Shown piece after piece: positions 24,500 to 32,703 of a DNA stretch of 64,000 bases; position 1 is the first letter of the stretch; each line of letters opens with the position of its first letter. The translations under genes were made by a program, and so were the position numbers. The notes under the pieces were generated by a model, which ran no database searches, was not told the origin of the DNA, and saw only the letters and a program-made list of their open reading frames with translations. This stretch comes from an uncultured SAR86 cluster bacterium (GTDB lineage Bacteria > Pseudomonadota > Gammaproteobacteria > Magnimaribacterales > AG-339-G14): NCBI GenBank assembly GCA_902596665.1, contig CACJUN010000002.1, positions 62,001 to 126,000 on the forward strand, written 5' to 3'.

Positions 24500-24505
24500 G
24501 GTATA

Positions 24506-24569
24506 GGTAGATTTTTTCATGTTTACTCTCCTATTAACCCCGGGCCACCCCAATGTCCGGGGTTTTTTT
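24506..24569 (+). ncRNA. candidate small RNA in the polA-engB gap (ErsA/Spot 42 position)
   Basis: Between polA and engB enterobacteria encode Spot 42, and Pseudomonas encodes the AlgU-dependent ErsA. This gap holds a sigma-E-like promoter, an unstructured U-rich 5' part with CTCTCCT at 24526-24532 (complementary to AGGAGAG ribosome sites), and a strong terminator hairpin with a long U tail. The predicted RNA is only about 64 nt, shorter than Spot 42 (109) or ErsA (about 130). Alternatively, the terminator merely ends polA transcription. Confidence 0.4.
24536..24569 (+). terminator. Rho-independent terminator after polA
   Basis: AACCCCGG (24536-24543) pairs with CCGGGGTT (24557-24564), with a 13-base loop, followed by a T-run reaching 24569. 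It ends rightward transcription just before the convergent engB stop. Confidence 0.88.
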
Positions 24570-25161
24570 ATGAAGTGATAAAAGAGCCGAGCGCTTCCAG
24601 CCCATTACCCTTTTCGGCAGAGCAAATTTGCAGGTGTTCTATCTCTGGGTATTCTTGCGCTGCGCGTTGCGCTGCTGCCAAAGACTGGCCAGCTTGATTA
24701 TTGGATAATTTATCGGCTTTGTTGAGACAGATAAAAATATTTATGGGCAGTCCTTTACACCAATCTAGAAAAACAAGATCGGCTTCTTTAAACGGATGTC
24801 TTATATCCATGATGACCACAACCTTCTTGAGACACTGTCTGCCAAGTAAATAGCTCTCCACTAGTTGCGCCCAGTTATTTTGATCTCGTTTAGACGCTTT
24901 GGCATAACCGTAACCGGGCAAATCGACCAATTTAGTTTGTTGATCATCGTTAATGGTGAAGAAATTTACCGTTTGGGTTCGACCGGGTGTTTTCGAGGTT
25001 TTAGCAAGCTTTTTGTTATTACCCAAAGCATTGATGATGCTTGATTTTCCCGAGTTGGAACGACCGCACACGGCTATCTCAATTCCTTCATCAAAAGGTA
25101 GCTGCGCAAGGTTGCCGACAACGCGCTCAAACGCTAGGTTAATAGGTAATATTGATTTCAT
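24568..25161 (-). CDS. engB: ribosome biogenesis GTPase EngB (YihA/YsxC)
   Basis: A 197-residue GTPase with G1 GRSNSGKS (33-40), a G2 region KTPGRTQTVNFF, G3 DLPGYGYA (80-87) and G4 NKAD (147-150). It is needed for assembly of the large ribosomal subunit and in many bacteria for division. The size matches the family. Convergent with polA and divergent from cytochrome c4, as in other gammaproteobacteria. Confidence 0.96.
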   Translation of the reverse strand: MKSILPINLAFERVVGNLAQLPFDEGIEIAVCGRSNSGKSSIINALGNNKKLAKTSKTPGRTQTVNFFTINDDQQTKLVDLPGYGYAKASKRDQNNWAQLVESYLLGRQCLKKVVVIMDIRHPFKEADLVFLDWCKGLPINIFICLNKADKLSNNQAGQSLAAAQRAAQEYPEIEHLQICSAEKGNGLEALGSFITS

Positions 25162-25239
25162 TGTTTTTCACACTAAACAAAGATTATTAAAGGAGTATGG
25201 TATATAATTTTCGCTCGCTCGACCCTGAAATATTTCTTA

Positions 25240-25881
25240 ATGATTAAAAAAGTTATATTCATCTCAATTCTCTGTTTATCTGGAGTCGTTTTCACCGCAT
25301 CTGAAAAAGCTGGCGAAGTGAAGCCTTTACCGAAAGGAGATCCAATAAGAGGAGAAAAATTAGTCGGTTCTTGTGCCGCTTGTCATGGTGCTGACGGAAA
25401 CAGCTTAGTGGGCATGTGGCCAACTTTAGCTGGACAAAGAGAGCTTTATCTTTTCGATCAACTTCATCATATCCAAGAAGGTGAAAGGGTCATTGAATCC
25501 ATGATGGGGCTGCTCGATGGCTATAATGACGATGACTTAAGAGATATGGCTGCATACTATGCTTCTCAAAAAATTAAAGTAGGCCAAGCGAGCGATGAAA
25601 ACGTATTGCTTGGACAAACAATTTATCGAGCTGGAAATGCTGCATCTGGACTGCCAGCATGCACAGGGTGTCACGGCCCCCAAGGAAAAGGAGTGAATTC
25701 AGCTGGCTATCCTGCTCTTGGTGGTCAAAAAGCAGAATACGTTGTCACCAGTTTAGTGGCTTACAAAAATAAAACGCGCGGAAACGGTGAAGAGGAAGGT
25801 TTGGTTATGCAGAATGTTGCTAGCATGCTGACCATAGAAGAAATTCAAGCAGTGGCTAATTATGTATCAGGTCTCTATTAA
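25240..25881 (+). CDS. di-haem cytochrome c4
   Basis: A 213-residue periplasmic protein with a signal peptide and two class I cytochrome c domains. The haem motifs are CAACH (45-49) and CTGCH (141-145), each followed by Met-containing segments that supply the sixth ligand (ESMMGLL, MQNVASML). Cytochrome c4 shuttles electrons from bc1 to terminal oxidases. First gene of a likely six-gene operon; its end overlaps dsbA by 20 bases. Confidence 0.93.
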   Translation: MIKKVIFISILCLSGVVFTASEKAGEVKPLPKGDPIRGEKLVGSCAACHGADGNSLVGMWPTLAGQRELYLFDQLHHIQEGERVIESMMGLLDGYNDDDLRDMAAYYASQKIKVGQASDENVLLGQTIYRAGNAASGLPACTGCHGPQGKGVNSAGYPALGGQKAEYVVTSLVAYKNKTRGNGEEEGLVMQNVASMLTIEEIQAVANYVSGLY

Positions 25882-26488
25882 ATCTTTTTTAATTATTTTC
25901 TTAAGTTTTTTTTCTTTTACATTAAATGCTAAAGATTACCGACCTGGCGTTGATTACCAGTTTCTCGACGAGGAAGTACAAACTCGTAATCCAGAAAAAA
26001 TCGAAGTGATTGAATTCTTTTGGTTAGGCTGTGGACATTGTTTCACGCTAGAGGGGCTAATAAGAGATTGGAAGAAAAACCTCAATAAGGACATCGACTT
26101 TTGGCGAGTTCCGGTGACTTGGAATCCGCCTGCTAAAGAACATGCAAAATTATTTTACGCTGCTGAAGCATTAGGCATGGAAGAGATAATCGGTTCAGCG
26201 TTCACATCCATTCATTTAGATAGGAAATTTCTCACCAGCGAAAGAGAAATAACGGAACTTTTCAGTGCTTTTGGAGTCGAACCTGAAAAGTACCAAGCTA
26301 TCAGTAATTCATTTCGAATAAAGTCGAATATCAATGCTGCTGATGTGTACGGAAGAAAATATGAAATCATGGGCGTGCCTGCATTTATTGTTAATGGAAA
26401 GTACAAAGTAAAAGCATCGAGAGATATCCCTACCGAGGAACTCTTGGATGTTGTTGATCATCTAGTAGACATCGAAAGGAGTCAGTAA
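25862..26488 (+). CDS. dsbA: thiol:disulfide interchange protein DsbA
   Basis: A 208-residue periplasmic protein with a signal peptide (KSFLIIFLSFFSFTLNA). The active site is CGHC (57-60) within EFFWLGCGHC, and the cis-proline loop is GVPA (171-174). It introduces disulphides into exported proteins and is recycled by the DsbB encoded at 21242. The 20-base overlap with cytochrome c4 and the TAATG junction to the lyase gene show tight coupling. Confidence 0.95.
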   Translation: MYQVSIKSFLIIFLSFFSFTLNAKDYRPGVDYQFLDEEVQTRNPEKIEVIEFFWLGCGHCFTLEGLIRDWKKNLNKDIDFWRVPVTWNPPAKEHAKLFYAAEALGMEEIIGSAFTSIHLDRKFLTSEREITELFSAFGVEPEKYQAISNSFRIKSNINAADVYGRKYEIMGVPAFIVNGKYKVKASRDIPTEELLDVVDHLVDIERSQ

Positions 26489-27318
26489 TGTTATACAGAT
26501 TTAAGTCCAACCTGTTTGTGCCAGGTCATAAAATGCACAACCTAGAAGATATTCAAAAGACCGACGTAAATGCACTGATTATTGACTTGGAAGACGGTTG
26601 TCCGGATGACTTAAAAAAAGAAGCTCGTGAAGATTTAATCAACAACTTCAAAGACGGAAATAAATTTTCTAAACCGGTTTTTGTCAGAGTGAACGATCCA
26701 ATCACAGATTTAGGAAGAGAAGACATAGATTTGATCTCAGATTATCAAGAACAAATAGAAGCCATCATATTGCCCAAGATTCAAAGTTTTGATTCGTTGG
26801 CAACGCTTGCTACCAAGATTGCGTTTGAAGACGATTTAATTCCACTTATCGAAACTCCTCGAGCGGTTGCTACTGTCGATGAGATAGCATCTTTTAAAGG
26901 AGTCAGAGGATTATTTTTTGGTGCTGCAGACTTTTCTGCAGGCCTTAAAGCTAAATTAGCTTGGGAGCCACTTCTTTATGCAAGATCTAAAGTCGCTATA
27001 GCAGCAGCAATGTATGATTTATTTACGATTGATGCTCCGTTCTTCTTTCTTGATGATCCTGAGGGATGCGAACAAGAAGCCATTGCGGTAAAAAATATGG
27101 GTTTTACTGGGAAAGCCTGTATTCATCCTTCTCAAGTAGATATTATTAACAAAGCCTTTGAGCCAACCAAAGAAGAAAAAGAAGAAGCGATGAAAGTCTT
27201 AAAAGAATACGAAAAGATTGGTGGATCAGGCGTTATCAAAGTCGATGGTAAAATGGTTGATGAACCAATTGCTGAAGCAATGAGATTGAGATTAGAGCTA
27301 GGAGAAGATGACGATTAA
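26488..27318 (+). CDS. HpcH/HpaI-CitE family lyase (citramalyl/malyl-CoA lyase-like)
   Basis: A 276-residue TIM-barrel lyase of the CitE type: RSNLFVPG-like start (KSNLFVPGHKM), IIDLEDGCPDD with metal ligands, LIETPRAV, and GAADFSAGL. The family cleaves malyl-CoA, beta-methylmalyl-CoA or citramalyl-CoA into acetyl-CoA plus glyoxylate or pyruvate. With the MaoC hydratase and CaiB CoA-transferase that follow, it resembles the itaconate/mesaconate degradation triad (ict-ich-ccl). The start codon shares an A with the dsbA stop (TAATG). Confidence 0.85.
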   Translation: MLYRFKSNLFVPGHKMHNLEDIQKTDVNALIIDLEDGCPDDLKKEAREDLINNFKDGNKFSKPVFVRVNDPITDLGREDIDLISDYQEQIEAIILPKIQSFDSLATLATKIAFEDDLIPLIETPRAVATVDEIASFKGVRGLFFGAADFSAGLKAKLAWEPLLYARSKVAIAAAMYDLFTIDAPFFFLDDPEGCEQEAIAVKNMGFTGKACIHPSQVDIINKAFEPTKEEKEEAMKVLKEYEKIGGSGVIKVDGKMVDEPIAEAMRLRLELGEDDD

Positions 27319-27836
27319 TGGTTAAAGGTATTAAAGATCTTGGCAATAACAGATATCGAGAAACTTTCGGCAGGTATTTCGAAGATTTTGAAATTGGTCA
27401 TATTTATGAGCATCGACCTGGTCGCACCATAACTCAATCGGATAATGCTTGGTTTACCTTACTGACCATGAACACTCATCCGCTTCATTTCGATGAAGAA
27501 TACGGGAAGGCAACGGAATTTGGAAAAACACTGGTTAACAGCACTTTTACTGTAGCTGTTATGGTTGGAATGAGCGTTAGCGACGTAAGTCAAAAAGCCA
27601 TTGCAAATCTAGGGTGGACAGACATTGTTTTGCCTCACCCTCTTTTTGTGGGCGATACTTTGTATGCGGAATCAGAAGTCTTAGAGAAAAGGTTGTCAGA
27701 ATCGAGAGAAAACTGCGGCATCGTTACTGTTCAAACGACTGGCACTAATCAAGACGGTGTGGTTGTGGCTTCATACAAGCGCTCGGCATTGATCCCAACT
27801 ACAGGGAATGCTGTCGATGACAAAACAAATTACTAA
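27318..27836 (+). CDS. MaoC-like acyl-CoA hydratase/dehydratase
   Basis: A 172-residue hot-dog-fold enzyme. FGRYFEDFEIG is the family start, and the catalytic region reads TMNTHPLHFDEEY (Asn/His dyad region). Such proteins hydrate mesaconyl-CoA or itaconyl-CoA to malyl- or citramalyl-CoA-type products. A TAATG junction joins it to the lyase, which takes the expected product. The next gene starts inside its 3' end. Confidence 0.88.
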   Translation: MVKGIKDLGNNRYRETFGRYFEDFEIGHIYEHRPGRTITQSDNAWFTLLTMNTHPLHFDEEYGKATEFGKTLVNSTFTVAVMVGMSVSDVSQKAIANLGWTDIVLPHPLFVGDTLYAESEVLEKRLSESRENCGIVTVQTTGTNQDGVVVASYKRSALIPTTGNAVDDKTNY

Positions 27837-29004
27837 ATTGAAGCAATCTCTAAAAGGCATAAAAGTCTTAGATTTAACTCACATGCTTGCGGGACCTTAC
27901 GCAACTATGGTGTTGGCTGATTTGGGAGCTGAGGTTGTTAAAATTGAACAGCCCAAAACAGGAGACATCACCAGAAACCTTCTTAAAGATGATCCAAAGT
28001 ATTCGCATGATGGTATCGGTGCCTATCATCTGACTCTTGCTAGAAACAAGAAAAGCATTGAATTAGATCTAAAAAGCGATGAAGGAAAGAAACTTTTTTT
28101 GAAATTGGTAGAAGTAGCCGATGTGGTTGTTGATAATTTTAGCCAAGGTGTAACTAAAAGATTAGGAATTGATCACGATAGCTTAGCAAAGGTAAATTCT
28201 AAAATAATCACTTGTTCTATAAGCGGTTTTGGCGATACTGAGATCAATCGTCCGGCTTACGACAATATTGTACAAGGATATTCAGGCGCCATGTCTATCA
28301 CCGGTACTGACAAAAATAATCCAGTTAAATCGGGAATCCCTATAGCGGATCTTGGCGCAGGTCTTTACGCCATTATCGGAATTCTAAGCGCTATTCGCTC
28401 CAGAGAAATCTATGATTACGGGGAGCATGTCGATATTTCTATGTTAGATACTCAAGTAAGCCTGCTGACTTACATGGCAACCATGCATTTTCTGTCAGGA
28501 GAAGATCCTGATCCTATTGGGAATCAACATATGAACCATGCACCGTTCAACCTGTATAAAACTCAGGATAATTTTATTCAAGTTGCAGTGGTGGCAGAAA
28601 ATTTTTGGCCTAGCTTGATTGAGGCTATGGAATTACAGCATCTAGATACTCAACAGAACAAAAATAGAAAGGGCAGATTGGAAAACAGAGAAACAATCGA
28701 TGTAGCCCTACAGGAAAAATTTTCCACTAAAACAACAGAGTATTGGATAGATTTATTACAGAAACATAGGGTGCCGTGTGGACCCATCAACAATTTTTCG
28801 GAAACTTTTCAAGATGAAGATCTCATAAAAAGAAATATGATCGTAGATCTAATGCAAGACAGCGGAGAAACGGTGAAAGTTCCAGGGAATCCGGTAAAGA
28901 TTTCTAATCACGATGAAAGCTTTGTTCGTGCACCAAAATTAGGTGAGCACACTGACGAGATAATTAAAAGATGGCTCAATAGACTAGAGTCTGATCAAGA
29001 TTAA
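27817..29004 (+). CDS. CaiB/BaiF class III CoA-transferase
   Basis: A 395-residue protein counted from ATG 27817. AGGGA at 27803-27807 is well placed for it and too close to the ATG at 27808. Signature parts are LDLTHMLAGPYATMVLADLGAEVVKIE (N-terminal CoA fold) and GIPIADLGAGLYA with the catalytic Asp. It transfers CoA between dicarboxylic acids. Beside a MaoC hydratase and a CitE-like lyase it would activate itaconate, mesaconate or citramalate. The exact substrate is inference. Confidence 0.88.
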   Translation: MTKQITKLKQSLKGIKVLDLTHMLAGPYATMVLADLGAEVVKIEQPKTGDITRNLLKDDPKYSHDGIGAYHLTLARNKKSIELDLKSDEGKKLFLKLVEVADVVVDNFSQGVTKRLGIDHDSLAKVNSKIITCSISGFGDTEINRPAYDNIVQGYSGAMSITGTDKNNPVKSGIPIADLGAGLYAIIGILSAIRSREIYDYGEHVDISMLDTQVSLLTYMATMHFLSGEDPDPIGNQHMNHAPFNLYKTQDNFIQVAVVAENFWPSLIEAMELQHLDTQQNKNRKGRLENRETIDVALQEKFSTKTTEYWIDLLQKHRVPCGPINNFSETFQDEDLIKRNMIVDLMQDSGETVKVPGNPVKISNHDESFVRAPKLGEHTDEIIKRWLNRLESDQD

Positions 29005-29012
29005 GGAGAATT

Positions 29013-30032
29013 ATGGAAAAAGTATTACTGACAGGTGTAACGGGATTCATTGGATTGCATTGTTGCAAACAACTTCTTGATCAAGGTTACGCAGTCAGAG
29101 GCACTCTTCGAGACAAGATCAGAAAAGAAGAAGTCATTACTGCCATGAAAGAATCAAACACTTCAGTAGAGAATTTAGAAATTATTGAATTAGATTTATT
29201 GAATGATGAAGGCTGGGAAGAAGCTGGGAGAGATTGTGATTATGTTATGCACGTTGCTTCTCCAATTTCAGCTAGCGATTCTGTGGACGAAGAAGTTCTT
29301 ATCAGACCTGCCGTTGACGGTACTCTTCGCGCTCTCAATGCTGCAAAAGCAAATAAAGCAAAGAAGGTGATTTTAACTTCATCAGTCGCTTCAATTTTTT
29401 ATGACGATTCAGATAAAAAAAATTACGATGAAAATGATTGGTCAGATATTGATTCAAATAAAATTACACCATATGCAAAAAGTAAAACTATGGCGGAGAA
29501 GTCTGCCTGGGAATTCATTGATAACTTAGGCGAAGACGAAAAATTTCCATTAACTGTCTTTTGTCCTTACATGGTTTTGGGGCCTGCGCTTTCGCCTGAT
29601 TTAGGGGGGACAAACGTTTTAGTCCAGATGTTAACGTCCGGAAAATTACCAGGAACTCCAAATATTCATCTTGGTATTGTTGATGTAAGAGATGTCGCAC
29701 AAGCTCATGTAGACGCTATCTCAAATCAAGGTTCTAACAATGAGCGTTTTATTCTTTGTACTTCAAGTTTCTGGCTGCATGAAATTTCTCAAATATTGAT
29801 TAAGGCAGGTTTTACAAAAGCGCCTAAATTGAGATTACCTAATTTCGTCTTAAGATTTGCTGCTCTTTTTAGTGCGACAGCTAAAGAAAGTGTCAGAATG
29901 CTTGGTGATCCCCAGTTTCTCTCAAATGAAAAAGTAAAAACTATATTGAATTGGCAGCCTAGACCCGTCGAAGAAACTTTAGTGGATACTGCAAAAAGCT
30001 TAGAAGGTCAGGATCAAATCTCAATTCCTTAA
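29013..30032 (+). CDS. NAD(P)-dependent epimerase/dihydroflavonol-reductase-like protein
   Basis: A 339-residue extended short-chain dehydrogenase. The Rossmann motif TGVTGFIG is at 7-14, and the catalytic Tyr-x3-Lys is seen as YAKSK after TSSVAS. It is closest in style to dihydroflavonol-4-reductase/cinnamoyl-CoA-reductase-like bacterial proteins that reduce aldehydes or ketones. It starts 8 bases after the CoA-transferase with an AAGGAG site, so it is the last gene of the c4-dsbA operon. Its end overlaps the convergent lipoprotein by 4 bases. Confidence 0.85.
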   Translation: MEKVLLTGVTGFIGLHCCKQLLDQGYAVRGTLRDKIRKEEVITAMKESNTSVENLEIIELDLLNDEGWEEAGRDCDYVMHVASPISASDSVDEEVLIRPAVDGTLRALNAAKANKAKKVILTSSVASIFYDDSDKKNYDENDWSDIDSNKITPYAKSKTMAEKSAWEFIDNLGEDEKFPLTVFCPYMVLGPALSPDLGGTNVLVQMLTSGKLPGTPNIHLGIVDVRDVAQAHVDAISNQGSNNERFILCTSSFWLHEISQILIKAGFTKAPKLRLPNFVLRFAALFSATAKESVRMLGDPQFLSNEKVKTILNWQPRPVEETLVDTAKSLEGQDQISIP

Positions 30033-30283
30033 GGATTGGGATTAGAAGGAACTCCTCCGGAGCTTCTTCTTAAAGCTTCTTGTGCGATTTCTCTTTGCCT
30101 ATCAATTTGTCTTTGTGTGTAGCACACTCTTTTTCTTACATGACTGCCGGTCATTTCTTCAAACTTACAGATTAAACCATCTTTTGAATCCTCTTCTTTT
30201 TCTTCTGATGCTTGCAATGATTTATCTGCACTGGCACAGCTTAGAAAAATTAAAGAAAGGATTGTTACTAGAAAATATTTCAT
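30029..30283 (-). CDS. small lipoprotein with TGS...KRVC motif (copy 2)
   Basis: An 84-residue lipoprotein (lipobox FLSC). The conserved part is CKFEEMTGSHVRKRVC, where two Cys may form a disulphide. A paralogue lies immediately upstream with an ATGA overlap. The tail is basic and Pro/Gly-rich. The family is recurrent in gammaproteobacteria with unknown function. Confidence 0.7.
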   Translation of the reverse strand: MKYFLVTILSLIFLSCASADKSLQASEEKEEDSKDGLICKFEEMTGSHVRKRVCYTQRQIDRQREIAQEALRRSSGGVPSNPNP

Positions 30284-30546
30284 CGGTAAAAGGGCTCTAA
30301 GTGCATAGGAAAAATATCCATTTGTCTAATGGCTGACTGGGTTTCTAAATAGCGAGATATCTCAAGCTGATTGTCGTAACAGACTCTCTTTTTAATGTAA
30401 CTTCCTGTCATTCTTTCGTAAACACATTTTACCTCTTGATCATTTGCTGAATTTTTTAAATCGTTATCGATGTTAGCCAAAGTAGCCAAGTTATTGGCAC
30501 AAGAAAAAAATGTAAAACTAATTAAAATAATGAAAAGCAACCTCAT
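30280..30546 (-). CDS. small lipoprotein with TGS...KRVC motif (copy 1)
   Basis: An 88-residue lipoprotein (lipobox FFSC) sharing CVYERMTGSYIKKRVC with the next gene. Its stop overlaps the start of that gene (ATGA), so the two are translationally coupled. Tandem duplication followed by divergence of everything outside the core motif. Function unknown; likely periplasm-facing. Confidence 0.7.
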   Translation of the reverse strand: MRLLFIILISFTFFSCANNLATLANIDNDLKNSANDQEVKCVYERMTGSYIKKRVCYDNQLEISRYLETQSAIRQMDIFPMHLEPFYR

Positions 30547-30635
30547 TCAAACTCCTTTTTTAGGTTCTATTAATTTCTAATGAATATAACAATGATTTAT
30601 TTTAAAGCACAAAAGACTGATAAAATTATTTTTTT

Positions 30636-31943
30636 ATGAAAAATACATTTCATTCTAATGTCATAATCGTTCAATCGGATTTAAAAAAAGTTACCGACTT
30701 ATCAAATCCTATTGATCCCTTTAACGAATTCAAAGACCTTGTAGGATCAACAGGAGCTAATATTCTCAAGGAATATCATGGTCAGCAAAATAGTCTTTCT
30801 GCAAAGTACTTTTTAGGTAAAGGAAAAGTTGATGAAATTAGTGAAGCTACAAAAAAATACAAAGCTGATCTTGTAATCTTTAATCATGATTTATCGCCCT
30901 CTCAAGAAAGGAATTTAGAAAAAGAACTTAGAACAAGGGTCTTAGATAGAACAGGATTGATTTTAGATATTTTTGCCTCAAGAGCGACCAGTCACATCGG
31001 TAAGATGCAAGTTGAGCTTGCCCAATTGAATCACTTATCAACAAGGCTTGTGAGAGGATGGAGTCACCTAGAAAGGCAAAAAGGAGGAATTGGTTTGAGA
31101 GGTCCAGGAGAAACTCAATTGGAAACCGATAGAAGGCTTATATCAAACCGAATTAAATCCATTAAAAAAAGACTAGAGAAGAGTCACCGCCAAAAAAAAT
31201 TAAATCGATATGCAAGGAAAAAAGGCAACAATCACGTGTTGGCTTTGGTTGGATATACCAATGCAGGAAAAACAACTTTATTCAATAAATTAACTGGATC
31301 TGATCAATACGAAGCAGATCAATTGTTTGCTACTTTAGATACTGTTACGAGAAAAAATTTAAGCCCTGGTACAGGGTCGATTCTCTTTATCGATACTGTC
31401 GGTTTTATTTCCAACTTACCTACTGCTTTGATTGAATCATTTAAGGCAACTCTAGAGGATCTTCGAGAAGCAGATCTTTTACTTCACGTATCTGATGTTA
31501 GCGACATTGATTGTGATTTTAAATTCAGAGAAGTAAATAAAATCTTGCGAGAAATAAACGCCGACAACATTCCTCAAATCATAGTAAACAATAAAATTGA
31601 CCAGGCAGATGAAGCAGATGAGATTGGAATTTCAGAAGATGTAAATCAAGTTTCGATATCCGCTTCAGAAGGAATTGGCCTGAATCGTCTAAAAGAAAAG
31701 ATTACCAATCACTTAAGCAAGGGAATCTACACGGGTAGGCTCTCCGTTAAACAGAAGCTTGGTGGTATTCGAGCATCTTTATATCAACAAGGTTACATAA
31801 AACATGAGTCAGTTATTGATGATAGTTGGTTGTTTGATGTGGTTATCGGTAATTTTGAACTGAATCAATTGCTAGAGCAGGATGGTGTGGATTTAGTTCC
31901 TCAACAGAACCAAGAAGAGCTATCAAACAATTTGGTGGGCTAG
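30636..31943 (+). CDS. hflX: ribosome-associated GTPase HflX
   Basis: A 435-residue protein with the HflX N-terminal domain (GKGKVDEI, LSPSQERNLEK, DRTGLILDIFASRA), the linker signature GGIGLRGPGETQLE, the P-loop GYTNAGKTT (206-214), and G3 DTVGF. It binds 50S and splits or rescues stalled ribosomes. It is not next to hfq here as in many relatives. The last three codons and the stop overlap the 3' end of the tRNA gene on the other strand. Confidence 0.95.
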   Translation: MKNTFHSNVIIVQSDLKKVTDLSNPIDPFNEFKDLVGSTGANILKEYHGQQNSLSAKYFLGKGKVDEISEATKKYKADLVIFNHDLSPSQERNLEKELRTRVLDRTGLILDIFASRATSHIGKMQVELAQLNHLSTRLVRGWSHLERQKGGIGLRGPGETQLETDRRLISNRIKSIKKRLEKSHRQKKLNRYARKKGNNHVLALVGYTNAGKTTLFNKLTGSDQYEADQLFATLDTVTRKNLSPGTGSILFIDTVGFISNLPTALIESFKATLEDLREADLLLHVSDVSDIDCDFKFREVNKILREINADNIPQIIVNNKIDQADEADEIGISEDVNQVSISASEGIGLNRLKEKITNHLSKGIYTGRLSVKQKLGGIRASLYQQGYIKHESVIDDSWLFDVVIGNFELNQLLEQDGVDLVPQQNQEELSNNLVG

Positions 31944-32008
31944 GCAGGATTCAAACCTGCGACCTTCTGCTCCGGAGGCAGACGTTCTATCCACTGAACT
32001 ACTAGCCC
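31933..32008 (-). tRNA. tRNA-Arg (anticodon CCG)
   Basis: Read on the minus strand: acceptor GGGCTAG pairing with CTAGCCC (32008-32002 and 31943-31937), a D-arm containing AGTTCAGTGGATAGAAC, anticodon stem TCTGC/GCAGA with loop CTCCGGA (anticodon CCG), and T-arm GCAGG-TTCAAAT-CCTGC. Discriminator A and a genome-encoded CCA (31935-31933) complete it. It reads CGG arginine codons, which should be rare in an AT-rich genome. Overlaps the hflX 3' end by 11 bases. Confidence 0.95.
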
Positions 32009-32091
32009 TTTTTTTCATAACATCAGGTTCTAGATATAAAATTTTTTCAACCCTCGAAGATATTAGGGATTCAATGATCTATAATCGCCCC

Positions 32092-32703
32092 ATGAAAAAT
32101 TTTATATTATTAGTTTTTGTTCTTTCTCATGCAACTTTTGCTCAAGATATGAGACCAGAATCCATAGAAAAAAGGATTATGCCTTTAGGTCAGGTATGTA
32201 TGGAAGGTGACGGTTGTGGAATAAGAACAGCGGGTCCAGGTTACAAAGTAGCAATCAATTCTGGATCTATGTCTTCTGCATCAAATGAAGACCAAGCTAA
32301 TAAGGTTCAACTTTCCGAAGGTAATGTGCATACCATTGAAATGAAAAATGAAGGGGCAGACGGCACTATGGTGTTTGAACCAGGAGTGATAAAGGTCTCA
32401 GTTGGTGACACCATCAATTTTGTATTAACAGATCAACTTCATAACTCAGCTAGTCTCCCAGGCATGATTCCTGCCGGAGCCGAAGCATGGACTGGGGAAA
32501 TAAATCAAGAGATAAGCATCACGTTAGATAAAGAGGGTGTTTATGTCTACAACTGCACTCCGCATGCAATGATGGCTATGGTCGGGGTAATTCAAGTTGG
32601 AGAAGCTACTAATATTAATGAAATCAAGTCAGCTGCAAGTGACTTGAAATCAACCTTCATCATGAACAACGATCGATTAGATGGTTATCTTTCAAGACTA
32701 TAA
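32092..32703 (+). CDS. pseudoazurin-like type 1 copper protein
   Basis: A 203-residue protein from ATG 32092, which starts a signal peptide (MKNFILLVFVLSHATFA). The C-terminal cupredoxin domain has the copper ligands His117, Cys155, His158 and Met163 in YNCTPHAMMAMVG. The extra N-terminal part (IEKRIMPLGQVCMEGDGCG) resembles the start of cytochrome c5 proteins but lacks a CxxCH haem site. Likely a periplasmic electron carrier; the cytochrome c5-like lipoprotein gene overlaps its end by 23 bases. Confidence 0.85.
   Translation: MKNFILLVFVLSHATFAQDMRPESIEKRIMPLGQVCMEGDGCGIRTAGPGYKVAINSGSMSSASNEDQANKVQLSEGNVHTIEMKNEGADGTMVFEPGVIKVSVGDTINFVLTDQLHNSASLPGMIPAGAEAWTGEINQEISITLDKEGVYVYNCTPHAMMAMVGVIQVGEATNINEIKSAASDLKSTFIMNNDRLDGYLSRL

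Noticed and set aside
24519-24578. 19-codon open frame inside the polA-engB gap
   Set aside because: No ribosome site, runs through the terminator hairpin into engB; more likely chance or part of the small RNA.
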